Below are positions 53,292 through 62,095 of a DNA stretch of 64,000 bases, piece after piece (position 1 is the first letter of the stretch; each line of letters opens with the position of its first letter). The notes beneath the pieces are model-generated. The model worked only from the letters and a program-made list of their open reading frames with translations, made no database searches and was not told where the DNA came from. This stretch comes from Devosia sp. Root413D1 (lineage in GTDB: Bacteria > Pseudomonadota > Alphaproteobacteria > Rhizobiales > Devosiaceae). A program made the position numbers and the translations under genes. The stretch is taken from contig NZ_LMEA01000001.1 in NCBI RefSeq assembly GCF_001425235.1, forward strand, positions 124,001 through 188,000. Direction: 5' to 3'.

Positions 53292-54062
53292 TTGGTGAAC
53301 AGCACCCATGCCGAACGGATCCACGCGCTCTGGGATGAGCTGTCGGATTTCGATGTCAGCCAGTCGGAGGCTGCCGCCGCTCACCTGATGCAGAGCCTCG
53401 TCGGGCTGGCGGGGGTAGAGAACGCCGCCTGGGCCGGCGCTGTTCGCGTTGGCGGACCGGACGACCCGCTGTTCGGCTGGCGGGTGGCGCCGGTGAAGAC
53501 CACCGATCCCGACCTCGACCCGGATCAGGCCCATTTCAACGTGCTGCCGGCCTGGGATGAGCGCGATATCGATCCGTGTTTCCTGCTGCCGATGCGCAAT
53601 GTGGGGGCGTTCCGGACCTATTCGCTGCGCCGCGAATTGCCGGCCGCATGGTTCGAGTCATCCTTCTACCGCCGGCAATATGGCGGCGCCGGCATCTATG
53701 ACGCCGTATTCGTCGGCTTCCCGCTCAACGAGGACTGCGAGTCGCATTTCGGCTTTTACGCCAGCCAGCCCGTCGCCGACGAAACCATCGAACTGCTCGC
53801 CTACGCGCTGCGCGGCATCAAGTGGTTCCACCGCCAGCTGCTGATGAGCCATGGCCTGTTGCTTGCCTCCGCGCCGCTGACCCCCACCGAGCACAAGGTG
53901 CTGCAGCTGCTGCTCACTGAAGCCACCGAGAAGCGCGTCGCCCATCAACTCGGCCTCGCCGAATCCACCACGCACCAGCACGTCGTCGCCATTTTCCGCA
54001 AGTTCGGCGTACGTAGCCGCGCCGGCTTGATGAGCCTGTGGTTCAACCGTCCTGCGGCCTGA
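53292..54062 (+). CDS. LuxR-family transcriptional regulator
   Basis: The 256-residue protein has a C-terminal LuxR helix-turn-helix, LTPTEHKVLQLLLTEATEKR followed by VAHQLGLAESTTHQHVVAIF, and an N-terminal sensory region of about 170 residues. I cannot see the clear acyl-homoserine lactone-binding Trp/Tyr/Asp pattern, so the ligand is unknown. GGAGG lies eight bases before the TTG at 53292, with GTG at 53295 as an alternative start. It follows the terminator of the decarboxylase operon and precedes two autotransporters, so it may control either. Confidence 0.85.
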   Translation: MVNSTHAERIHALWDELSDFDVSQSEAAAAHLMQSLVGLAGVENAAWAGAVRVGGPDDPLFGWRVAPVKTTDPDLDPDQAHFNVLPAWDERDIDPCFLLPMRNVGAFRTYSLRRELPAAWFESSFYRRQYGGAGIYDAVFVGFPLNEDCESHFGFYASQPVADETIELLAYALRGIKWFHRQLLMSHGLLLASAPLTPTEHKVLQLLLTEATEKRVAHQLGLAESTTHQHVVAIFRKFGVRSRAGLMSLWFNRPAA

Positions 54063-54119
54063 CCTCCCCACTGTTTAGTAGGGATGACGCCGTCGCGCTC
54101 CGCCTCCTAAATAATCCTG

Positions 54120-54151
54120 CATCCCGCATCGTGCGACCGATTTGCGGGATG
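54120..54151 (+). promoter_or_regulatory. Hairpin upstream of the first autotransporter
   Basis: CATCCCGCA and TGCGGGATG form a perfect 9-bp stem with a 14-base loop, directly before the GAGGGAG ribosome site of the TTG start. No T run follows. It may terminate the LuxR transcript or regulate the autotransporter. Confidence 0.4.
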
Positions 54152-54165
54152 AGGGAGTGGGAACA

Positions 54166-56748
54166 TTGGCTGAATTCCATGCGGTGGCGCAACCGGCCGT
54201 TCCCATGCGCGGCAGAGGTGTCGGGCCGCTGCTGCTCTGTACGGCGTCGATTGCCCTTGTGGCGGCGATCGATGCCGCCCCCGCTCTGGCAGCGGACCAC
54301 ACCATCACGACCGCGGTTGCCGGTGGCAATGGCTCCACCGGCAGCGCCGATGCCGGCGGCAGCGGTGGCCTGGCCGGCATGGGCGTGGGACAGGGCGGCA
54401 CTGGTGGCAACGGGGGCACCGGGCCGAGCGGCACAGCAGGCACAGCAGGCACCGCAGGCACTGGTGGCGGCTCCGGCGGGGGTCACCAAGAAGCTCCGGG
54501 AGGTGCTACTGGCGGCGGTGGCGCCGGCGCCGATTCCGGTGCATTCGGCGCCGGAATGGGCGGCGGCGGCGGCGGTGGCAGCGGCATGATCTATGCCGGC
54601 AACCAGAATATCACCGTTACCAGCACCGGCAGCGTGTCGGGCGGCGATGGCGGCCTAGGCGGCGTGGGCCATCGCCACAACGCCGGCAGCCCCGGCGGCG
54701 GCGGCGACGGCATCACGCTGATCGCCTCGAACAACTCGGTCATCACGGTGGCGGCCGGCGCCACCGTGAAAGGTGGCAAGGGTGTCGGCGGTGTTGGTAA
54801 CCCTAGTCAGGGCGGCAACGGCATCTCGCTGCAGGGCAACGGGGGCACGATCATCGTCGCTGGGACGGTGGCCGCTGGCGGCCAGGAACTTCGGGGCAAT
54901 GCTGCCGAGGAAGTGTTCAACAATGCCATTGTGCTGGTCGGCGACTCCAACCGCATCGAGCTTCGCGCCGGCGGTGTCATCACCGGCCACGTCATTGCCG
55001 TTGGCGCACAGAACGAACTGACCCTGGGCGGCGATGACGACGCCAGCTTCGATGCGTCGACCCTCGGCACCCAGTTTGAGGGCCTCGACCTGCATAAGGC
55101 CGGCGCCAGCACCTGGACGCTGACGGGTGACGGCGCGGCATTTGCCGGCACGACTACCGCCTCGGGCGGCAAGCTCGTGGTGAATGGCCATCTGGGTGGC
55201 GCAATCCAAATCGCCAGCGGCGGCCAGTTGGGCGGCACCGGCACGCTCGGCACCGCCGGCTCCACCGTCACCATTGCCGCCGGCGGCGTGCATGCGCCGG
55301 GCAACTCCATCGGCACCCAGATCATTGCCGGCAACTACGTCAACCACGGCACCCTCAGCGTCGAGGCCGAGCCAACTGGGGCCGACAAGCTGGTGGTCGC
55401 CGACACCGTCGACATCAGCGGCGCCACGCTCGAGCTCCTCCTCTCGCCGGCCACGGCGTCGAGCTGGGACATCTTCAACGGACCCTTCACCCTGATCGAC
55501 AAGCAGAGCGCTGGCGCCGTCACCGGCATGTTCGGCTCGGTCACCCAGAACCTGTTGTTCCTCGATGCCACCCTCGACTACGCCGGCGGCGACGGCAATG
55601 ACGTGACGCTGGAGCTGCAGCGCAACGACATCGCCTTTGCCGAACTCGGCAGCACCCCCAACCAGGTCGCGACAGCTGCCGCCATCGATACGCTCGGTGG
55701 TGGCAATCCGGTTTGGACCTCGATCGCACTGACCGGCGACGAGGACGTCGTCCGCGCCAGCTTCGACGCGCTGTCGGGCGAACTCCACGCCAGTCTGAAG
55801 AGCGCGCTGATCGAGGACAGCCGCTTCGTCCGCGACGCCATGAACGACCGGCTGCGCTCGGCTTTCGATACGGCCGGGGCGAGCTACATCCCTGTGCTGT
55901 CCTATGCCGCCGGCGAAACCCCGCTGCTGGTCGAGCCCGACCATTCCGGCCCCACCATCTGGGTCGACGGTTTCGGCGCCTGGGGCAATATCGATGGCGA
56001 CGGCAACGCAGAGGGGCTCGAACGCTCCACTGGCGGCATGCTGGTCGGCCTCGATGCGCCGGTCGGCGATTGGCGCATCGGCCTTCTCGCCGGCTACGGC
56101 CGGTCAGCGTTCTCCACCGCTTCGAGCACCAACTATCACTTCGGCGTCTATGCCGGCGTCGAGTGGGACAAGCTCGCCGTCCGTGGCGGCTTCGCTTACG
56201 CACGTCACGACATCGACACCAGCCGTGGTGTGGCAATTCCCGGCATCACCGAAACCTTGACCGCCGGCTACGGCGCCAGCACCGTCCAGGCCTTCGGCGA
56301 ACTGGCCTACGGCTTCGATGTCGGCGCGACCCGCATCTCGCCCTTCGCCAACCTTGCTTATGTCAGCCTCAATACCGATGGCTTCACCGAAGCCGGCGGC
56401 GACGCCGCACTTAACGGTGCGGCCGGCACCACCGCCAGCAGCTTCACCACGCTTGGCCTGCGCCTCGAGCACGGCTTCACCGTCGGCGCCATCGATGGCA
56501 CGCTCTCCGGCATGCTCGGCTGGCGGCACGCCTTCGGCGACACCACGCCCGAGAGCATTCACGCCTTCACCGGCTCCGACAGCTTCCTCATATCAGGCGT
56601 TCCGATCGCGCCCGATACCGCGGTGATCGAAGCCGGCCTCGACCTGAACCTGGCCCCCGGCGCCACGCTTGGTCTCGCCTACGCCGGCCAGATCGCCGCT
56701 GACGCCCGCGACCACGCCATCAAAGCCAGCCTCGATGTCGCGTTCTGA
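54166..56748 (+). CDS. Type V autotransporter with Gly-rich passenger
   Basis: The protein of 860 residues has an unusually long signal region (cleavage about residue 42, APALA/ADH), a very Gly/Ala-rich passenger (GNGSTGSADAGGSGG and similar) with beta-helix segments, the autotransporter linker ASLKSALIEDSRFVRDA, and a beta-barrel (about the last 270 residues) starting TIWVDGFGAWGNIDGDG and ending in Phe after ASLDVAF. It should expose a passenger at the cell surface. I use the TTG at 54166 (GAGGGAG eight bases upstream); ATG 54205 would give a short classical signal peptide. The barrel is homologous to that of the next gene. Confidence 0.85.
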   Translation: MAEFHAVAQPAVPMRGRGVGPLLLCTASIALVAAIDAAPALAADHTITTAVAGGNGSTGSADAGGSGGLAGMGVGQGGTGGNGGTGPSGTAGTAGTAGTGGGSGGGHQEAPGGATGGGGAGADSGAFGAGMGGGGGGGSGMIYAGNQNITVTSTGSVSGGDGGLGGVGHRHNAGSPGGGGDGITLIASNNSVITVAAGATVKGGKGVGGVGNPSQGGNGISLQGNGGTIIVAGTVAAGGQELRGNAAEEVFNNAIVLVGDSNRIELRAGGVITGHVIAVGAQNELTLGGDDDASFDASTLGTQFEGLDLHKAGASTWTLTGDGAAFAGTTTASGGKLVVNGHLGGAIQIASGGQLGGTGTLGTAGSTVTIAAGGVHAPGNSIGTQIIAGNYVNHGTLSVEAEPTGADKLVVADTVDISGATLELLLSPATASSWDIFNGPFTLIDKQSAGAVTGMFGSVTQNLLFLDATLDYAGGDGNDVTLELQRNDIAFAELGSTPNQVATAAAIDTLGGGNPVWTSIALTGDEDVVRASFDALSGELHASLKSALIEDSRFVRDAMNDRLRSAFDTAGASYIPVLSYAAGETPLLVEPDHSGPTIWVDGFGAWGNIDGDGNAEGLERSTGGMLVGLDAPVGDWRIGLLAGYGRSAFSTASSTNYHFGVYAGVEWDKLAVRGGFAYARHDIDTSRGVAIPGITETLTAGYGASTVQAFGELAYGFDVGATRISPFANLAYVSLNTDGFTEAGGDAALNGAAGTTASSFTTLGLRLEHGFTVGAIDGTLSGMLGWRHAFGDTTPESIHAFTGSDSFLISGVPIAPDTAVIEAGLDLNLAPGATLGLAYAGQIAADARDHAIKASLDVAF

Positions 56749-56851
56749 CCCGCCGCCAATGCAAGAGCCTCTTTGCCGTATGAGCCTCGTTCAAAGGTAT
56801 GTGAGCCGATTCACTTCGACGCAGGCGTGTCAAACACCACAGGCAGTTCCG

Positions 56852-59800
56852 ATGTCGCAAGCCGAACGCTCACTGCGGTTCCTGCTCAGATCGACCGCTC
56901 TCGTGGGGATTGCCGTTTTTCCGTCCATGGCGACGGCGGCTGACTGGACCGGCGCCGTCTCGTCCGACTGGTTCACCGCTGGGAACTGGTCGACGGGCGT
57001 TCCGACTGGCGCAGACATCGTGAACATCAACACCGCTACTCCCAACGCGGCGGTGGTCGGCGCGGCCGCGGCGCAGGCGAATAGCCTCCGCATCGGCGAT
57101 GGCACGCTGACGATCCAGAGCGGCGGCGGGGTGAGCAGCGTCATCGGTTACATAGGTTACGGTTCCGGCACGACCGGCACGGTGACCGTCACCGGCGCCG
57201 GCTCGTCCTGGGCCAATTCTGGTGACCTCGACGTCGGCGAGCAAGGCACTGGCACGCTGACGATCCTGAACGGCGGTAAGGTGAGCAACTCGGACGGCTA
57301 CCTGGGCCGCATCGACGGCTCGACTGGCATTGCGACGGTCGATGGCGCCGGCTCGTCATGGATCAATTCTGGTGATCTCGATATCGGCAGGGGCGGATCC
57401 GGCACGCTGACGATCCAGAATGGTGGCATGGTAAGCAACGACTACGCGACCATTGGCGGCGCCGGCACGGTGACCGTCACCGGCGCCGGCTCGTCCTGGA
57501 CCAGTGCTGGTCTTCTCACTGTCGGCAGGGACCATGCCGGCACCGGCACCGGCACGTTGACGATCCAGAACGGCGGCGCGGTGAGCAGTGACACCGGCCG
57601 CATCGGCAAGGATTCCGGCACCACCGGCACGGTTACCGTTGACGGCGCCGGCTCGTCCTGGACCAATTCCGGTACTCTCGAAGTCGGCTATGACGCCACC
57701 GGCACGCTGACGATCCAGAATGGCGGCGCGGTCAGCAACGCGATCGGCCACATCGGTTACGAAGCCGACTCGACCGGCACGGTGACGGTCGATGGTGCCG
57801 GCTCGTCCTGGACCAATGGAGGTGGTCTCCATGTCGGCAATTCCGGCACCGGCGAGCTGACGATCAGGAAGGGCGGCACGGTCAGCGACTCCAGCGGCTA
57901 CATCGGTTACAATTCCGGTTCGACCGGCACGGTGACGGTCACCGACGCCGGCTCGTCCTGGGCCAGTTCCAGTCATCTCTTTGCGGGTTATGCAGGCACC
58001 GGCACGCTGACGATCGAGAGCGGCGGCGTGGTACGCAATCTCGGCGGCTACATCGGTTTCCAATCCGGATCGTCGGGCACGGTAACGGTCAGCGGCGCCG
58101 GCTCGCGGTGGCACAATGCTGCTGATCTCTATATCGGCAATTCCGGCAGCGGCACGTTGACGATCCAGAACGGCGGCACCGTAAAAGTCGTCGGCGCGGT
58201 CATCGTGGCCCTCAATGCAGGCTCGACAGGCGTGCTGAATATCGGCGCGGCGTCCGGTCAGGCGGCGGTGGCGCCTGGCACGCTGGATGCCCTAGGGGTC
58301 ACATTTGCATCTGGCACTGATCGCATTGTCTTCAATCACACCGCATCGGATTACACTTTTGCACCGGGCATTTCGGGCGCAGGGTCGGTGACGGTCGAGG
58401 CCGGCACTACCATTTTCACCAACGTCAAGAGCTATAGCGGTCCGACAACGATCAATGGCGGAAAACTTGTCGTCGACGGATTAATTGCGTCGAGCACGAC
58501 GATCAACGGCGGCACGCTCGCCGGCACCGGCAGCGTCGGGTCGGTGACCGTCAATTCCGGCGGCGTGGTGGCCCCGGGCAACTCGATCGGCACACTGCAT
58601 GTTCCCGGCAACACCACCTTCAATGTCGGCTCGAACTACGAGGTGGAACTGAATGCCGCCGGCGCCTCCGACCTGATCGATGCGGTCGGGACGGCGACCA
58701 TCAGCGGCGGCACGGTCCAGGCCATCGCGGCGCCTGGCCAATATGCGGCGTCGACCCAATACACGATCCTGACGGCAGCCGGCGGCGTCAATGGCACCTT
58801 TACCGGTGTCACGGTGAACTCGGCCTTCCTCGCGGCCTCGCTCGACTACGTTGGCGACGACGTCCTCCTCTCCCTCGACCGCATCAACGCCGCGATGTTC
58901 AACAATGCCGGCGAGACGCCGAACCAGCAGGCCGCCGGCGCTGGCCTCGACAGCGTTGCCGTCGGCAACACCATCGCCGAGAAACTGGCGCTGCAGAGCG
59001 ACAGCGCCAAGCGCGCCGCACTCGACCAGCTTTCGGGCGAGCTTCATGCCTCGATCAAGACCGCGGGGCTCGAGGATAGCCGCTTCGTGCGCGAGGCGAT
59101 CACTGATCGCCTGCTTGCGCTGCCTGCTGCTGACGCGCCAAACTTCTGGATCCACGGCTTCGGTGCCGTGGGCACAATCGACAGCGATGGCAACGCAGCG
59201 GAGTTCGGTCGCACGACCGGCGGATTGTTCGTCGGCGCCGACGGCGTGATTGCCGACGGCTGGCGGCTTGGCCTGCTCGGCGGCTACAGTATTGGCAACC
59301 ATGACGTTCCGGGACGTGTCTCGTCGGCGTCGGCCGAGAGCTATGACGCGGCGATCTACACCGGTTTTGAAGCCGGTGGCCTCGGCTTCAAGCTCGGTGC
59401 CGACTACGCCGTACACTCGATCGTGACTGACCGGACGATCGCCTTCACCGGCTTCAGCGATGAGAATGTCGCCGCCTATGCCTCCCGGACCGCGCAGGTC
59501 TTTGGCGAAATCGGCTACAAGTTCGAAGCCGGCCCGGCCTGGTTCGAACCCTACGCAGCGGCCGCCTATGTCAGCCACTCAACCGACGGCTTCAGTGAGG
59601 CAGGCGGGGCGAGTGCGCTGACGGCCGAGGCCGATACACTGGCTGCTACCTTCACCACCCTCGGGTTCCGGGCGGCGACCAGCGTCGATCTTGGCGAGGC
59701 GACTGGTACTTTGCGAGGCTCGCTCGGGTGGCGCCACGCCTTTGGCGACACGACGCCGACCTCCACCGTGGCGTTCTCCGGTGGCGAACTCTTCACCGTT

Positions 59801-59956
59801 GCCGGGGTGCCATGGGCAGCCGATGCGGCGGTTGTCGATCTCGGTTTCGACATCGCCCTGCCCGGCGGCGCTACCTTCGGCGCCTCCTACTCGGGCGTGA
59901 TCAGCGAAGGCGGCTACGACTACGGCGCCAAGGCGGAGTTGGCCTGGCAGTTCTGA
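56852..59956 (+). CDS. Type V autotransporter with repeated beta-helix passenger
   Basis: The 1,034-residue protein has a signal peptide (cleavage about residue 29, ATA/ADW), seven complete and one partial copy of a roughly 48-residue repeat (DNA 57095-58206), then beta-helix segments (GKLVVDGLIASSTTINGGTL, VAPGNSIGTLHVPGN) and a C-terminal beta-barrel beginning NFWIHGFGAVGTIDSDGNA and ending in Phe (LAWQF). The repeats contain GTLTIQNGG and GAGSSW, typical of PEP-CTERM/T5SS-type repeat passengers. The barrel closely matches the preceding gene, so they are paralogues. ATG 56852 follows AGGCAG; ATG 56780 is an alternative. Confidence 0.86.
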   Translation: MSQAERSLRFLLRSTALVGIAVFPSMATAADWTGAVSSDWFTAGNWSTGVPTGADIVNINTATPNAAVVGAAAAQANSLRIGDGTLTIQSGGGVSSVIGYIGYGSGTTGTVTVTGAGSSWANSGDLDVGEQGTGTLTILNGGKVSNSDGYLGRIDGSTGIATVDGAGSSWINSGDLDIGRGGSGTLTIQNGGMVSNDYATIGGAGTVTVTGAGSSWTSAGLLTVGRDHAGTGTGTLTIQNGGAVSSDTGRIGKDSGTTGTVTVDGAGSSWTNSGTLEVGYDATGTLTIQNGGAVSNAIGHIGYEADSTGTVTVDGAGSSWTNGGGLHVGNSGTGELTIRKGGTVSDSSGYIGYNSGSTGTVTVTDAGSSWASSSHLFAGYAGTGTLTIESGGVVRNLGGYIGFQSGSSGTVTVSGAGSRWHNAADLYIGNSGSGTLTIQNGGTVKVVGAVIVALNAGSTGVLNIGAASGQAAVAPGTLDALGVTFASGTDRIVFNHTASDYTFAPGISGAGSVTVEAGTTIFTNVKSYSGPTTINGGKLVVDGLIASSTTINGGTLAGTGSVGSVTVNSGGVVAPGNSIGTLHVPGNTTFNVGSNYEVELNAAGASDLIDAVGTATISGGTVQAIAAPGQYAASTQYTILTAAGGVNGTFTGVTVNSAFLAASLDYVGDDVLLSLDRINAAMFNNAGETPNQQAAGAGLDSVAVGNTIAEKLALQSDSAKRAALDQLSGELHASIKTAGLEDSRFVREAITDRLLALPAADAPNFWIHGFGAVGTIDSDGNAAEFGRTTGGLFVGADGVIADGWRLGLLGGYSIGNHDVPGRVSSASAESYDAAIYTGFEAGGLGFKLGADYAVHSIVTDRTIAFTGFSDENVAAYASRTAQVFGEIGYKFEAGPAWFEPYAAAAYVSHSTDGFSEAGGASALTAEADTLAATFTTLGFRAATSVDLGEATGTLRGSLGWRHAFGDTTPTSTVAFSGGELFTVAGVPWAADAAVVDLGFDIALPGGATFGASYSGVISEGGYDYGAKAELAWQF
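57095..58206 (+). repeat. Tandem passenger repeats in the second autotransporter
   Basis: About seven units of roughly 48 residues (144 nt) plus a partial one, each starting near GTGTLTIQNGG, passing a Gly/Ser/Thr-rich IGY segment, and ending at GAGSSWxNSGxLxVG. Units differ from each other at many silent and changed positions, so they are old or under diversification, not a fresh expansion. The third unit is shorter. Confidence 0.85.
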
Positions 59957-60034
59957 GCTCGGTGTTCTCAGCGCCGACCTCCGCTTGTTGCGTTCGGCGA
60001 CGGACCATGGGCGTTGATTACTCGCCGGACTTCC

Positions 60035-60064
60035 AAAAAAAGGGGCGCCGAAGCGCCCCTTCCA
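60035..60064 (-). terminator. Rho-independent terminator of the sugar ABC operon
   Basis: AGGGGCGC and GCGCCCCT form a perfect 8-bp stem with a CGAA loop, read on the minus strand into a run of seven T (the A run at 60035-60040 and just after). It ends the operon beginning at 63614 and may also stop the converging autotransporter transcript. Confidence 0.8.
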
Positions 60065-60083
60065 ACACATCTCAAACGTTCGA

Positions 60084-61034
60084 TCAGAACGGGCTCTCGG
60101 CGTCGAGGAACTCGGCGGCGTTGTCCTTGGTGATCAGGGTCGAATCGAGGATGTAGCGGCCGGCGACCTGGATGCCGCCGGTGAAGTGCGAGGTGGTCAG
60201 CTCGATCGCCGTGGCGATCATCGCCGGGCTGTAGCTGACATCGACGGGGACCAGCTTGTCGCCCGCCGCCACGCGCTGCAGCATCTGCTGCATGCCGGCG
60301 CCGCCGACGATGAACATGTCGTTCTCGCGGCCGGCCTGCTTGATCGCCTCGATGGCGCCCAATGCGATGTCGTCATCCTGCGCCCACACCGCCTTGATGT
60401 CGGGGAAGCGGGTCAGGAAGTCCTGCATCACCTTGAAGCCGTCATCGCGGTTCCAGTTGGCGAACTCGTCGTCCAGCACCTTGATGTTGGTGCCTTCGAT
60501 GCCGGCAACGAACGCATCGAAGCGCTGCTGGTCGATCGGGATCGGCAGGCCGCGGAGGATCACGATGTTGCCGCCTTCCGGCAGCGCCTCTTTGAAGTAT
60601 GCCGCCGAGTTGGCGCCGAGCCCCGGATTGTCGCCGGCGACATAGAGGTTTTCGACGCCGTTGATCGACAGCTGCCGGTCGACGACAGTGACGAACTTGC
60701 CGGCGTCCTTGACCTGCTTGATCGCCGAGGTCATCGCGTCCGGATCACCCGGCAGGATGACCAGCGCGTCGATGTTGCGGGTCGAGACCATATCCTCGAT
60801 GTCGGCGATCTGCTTGGGCGCGTCGGGCGCCGAAGCGAAGACGAAATCGACATTCGGATAGGTGGTCTTCAGCCGCTCGATCGCCTGCTGCGCGAAGTAG
60901 TTGACGCCGCCGGTCCAGCCATGGTCGGCCGCCGGCACCGAGACGCCGATGGTGACCTTGTCCTGGGCCAAAGCGCTGCCGCCGAGAGCGCCGGCGATCA
61001 CCGCCGCTCCCATGAGGGATTTCAGCAATTTCAT
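60084..61034 (-). CDS. Periplasmic sugar-binding protein (RbsB-like)
   Basis: The 316-residue protein has a 23-residue signal peptide (AGALGGSALA/QD) and the periplasmic binding protein 1 fold of ribose/galactose/xylose-type importers, for example KVTIGVSVPAADHGWTGGVN at the start and DKLVPVDVSYSPAMIATAIE. It is the last gene of the operon with a permease and a double-ATPase protein. The sugar is not identifiable from sequence; ribose, xylose, rhamnose or a polyol would all suit the family. ATG 61034 chosen because the signal peptide begins there. Confidence 0.92.
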   Translation of the reverse strand: MKLLKSLMGAAVIAGALGGSALAQDKVTIGVSVPAADHGWTGGVNYFAQQAIERLKTTYPNVDFVFASAPDAPKQIADIEDMVSTRNIDALVILPGDPDAMTSAIKQVKDAGKFVTVVDRQLSINGVENLYVAGDNPGLGANSAAYFKEALPEGGNIVILRGLPIPIDQQRFDAFVAGIEGTNIKVLDDEFANWNRDDGFKVMQDFLTRFPDIKAVWAQDDDIALGAIEAIKQAGRENDMFIVGGAGMQQMLQRVAAGDKLVPVDVSYSPAMIATAIELTTSHFTGGIQVAGRYILDSTLITKDNAAEFLDAESPF

Positions 61035-61087
61035 GTAGTCCTCCCGTTGCTGCCCGCTCCTTGCGGGCATTGTGAAACCTGTTGGGC

Positions 61088-62095
61088 CTAGCTGGCGCGG
61101 CGACCCCGCTGCAGCAGCACGGCAAGAATGATGATGACGCCCTGGAACGCCCCGTTGAGGTAGGGGCTGATGAAGCTCTGGAGGTTCAGGATGTTGCCGA
61201 TGAGCCCGAGGATCACCACGCCGACCACGGTGCCCCAGATCCGGCCATAGCCGCCCTTGAGCGTCGTGCCGCCGATGATCACCGCGGCGATCGCCTCGAG
61301 CTCCCAGAGCACGCCTGTGGTGCTCGAAGCCGAGCCGAGCCGCGGCACGTAAAGCAGCACCGCGACGCCGACCAGCACGCCCTGCAGGATGTAGGTCAAG
61401 AGCCGCACGTTATCGACACTGATCGAGGAATAGCGCGCCACCTGCTCGTTCGAGCCGATCGCCGCGCAGTAGCGCCCGAAAGCGGTGCGGCGCATGACGA
61501 TCTCGCCGCCGATCGCCACCAGCGCGAAGACGATGATCGGCCATGGCACGCCGAACAACCCGTCGTAATAGACCGGCCGATAGAGGTCGGCGACCTGGAA
61601 GTTGAGCGACAGCGTCCCGCCATCGGCAAGGAAGGTGACCAGTGAGCGGAAGATGCCCATGGTGCCGAGCGTCACGATGAACGCCTCGATGCGGCCGCGG
61701 GTGATCATCAACCCGTTGCCGATACCGGCCCCGCCGCCGACCACGAGGCCCGCCGCCATGCCGAAAAGGACGACGCCCCAGGTGACGCCCATCGAGGGGA
61801 TCAGCGAGTTCATCACGATGATCATGATGCCGGCGATCACCGCCGCCATCGAGCCAACCGACAGGTCGAGCCCGCCCGAGGTGATGACGAAGGTCGCGCC
61901 GATGGCGATGATGCCGATGAACGACGAACGCGCCAGGACGTTGGTGAGGTTGGAGTAGCTGAGGAAATTCTCGTTGAGCGAGATGCCGAGCAGCACCAGC
62001 AGCGCCAGCGCCAGCAGCGGGCCCACGGTCTTCAGGTCGAGGCGAAAGCCGCTTGCCGGCTTTACCGTTGCGTCAGGCGCTGATGCGCTCATCAT
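61088..62095 (-). CDS. Sugar ABC transporter permease (RbsC-like)
   Basis: The 335-residue inner-membrane protein has eight to ten predicted helices. It contains SGGLDLSVGSMAAVIAGIM, the conserved permease motif for contact with the ATPase, and EAIAAVIIGGTTLKGGYGRI with the coupling helix. It belongs to the BPD_transp_2 family. The start overlaps the ATPase gene stop by 23 nt; ATG 62095 (or 62092) follows GTGGGA. It forms a homodimeric pore for the binding protein encoded downstream. Confidence 0.93.
   Translation of the reverse strand: MMSASAPDATVKPASGFRLDLKTVGPLLALALLVLLGISLNENFLSYSNLTNVLARSSFIGIIAIGATFVITSGGLDLSVGSMAAVIAGIMIIVMNSLIPSMGVTWGVVLFGMAAGLVVGGGAGIGNGLMITRGRIEAFIVTLGTMGIFRSLVTFLADGGTLSLNFQVADLYRPVYYDGLFGVPWPIIVFALVAIGGEIVMRRTAFGRYCAAIGSNEQVARYSSISVDNVRLLTYILQGVLVGVAVLLYVPRLGSASSTTGVLWELEAIAAVIIGGTTLKGGYGRIWGTVVGVVILGLIGNILNLQSFISPYLNGAFQGVIIILAVLLQRGRRAS

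Noticed and set aside
54142-54165. Start of the first autotransporter at TTG 54142
   Set aside because: This codon overlaps the hairpin 54120-54151 and lacks a ribosome site; TTG 54166 is better supported.
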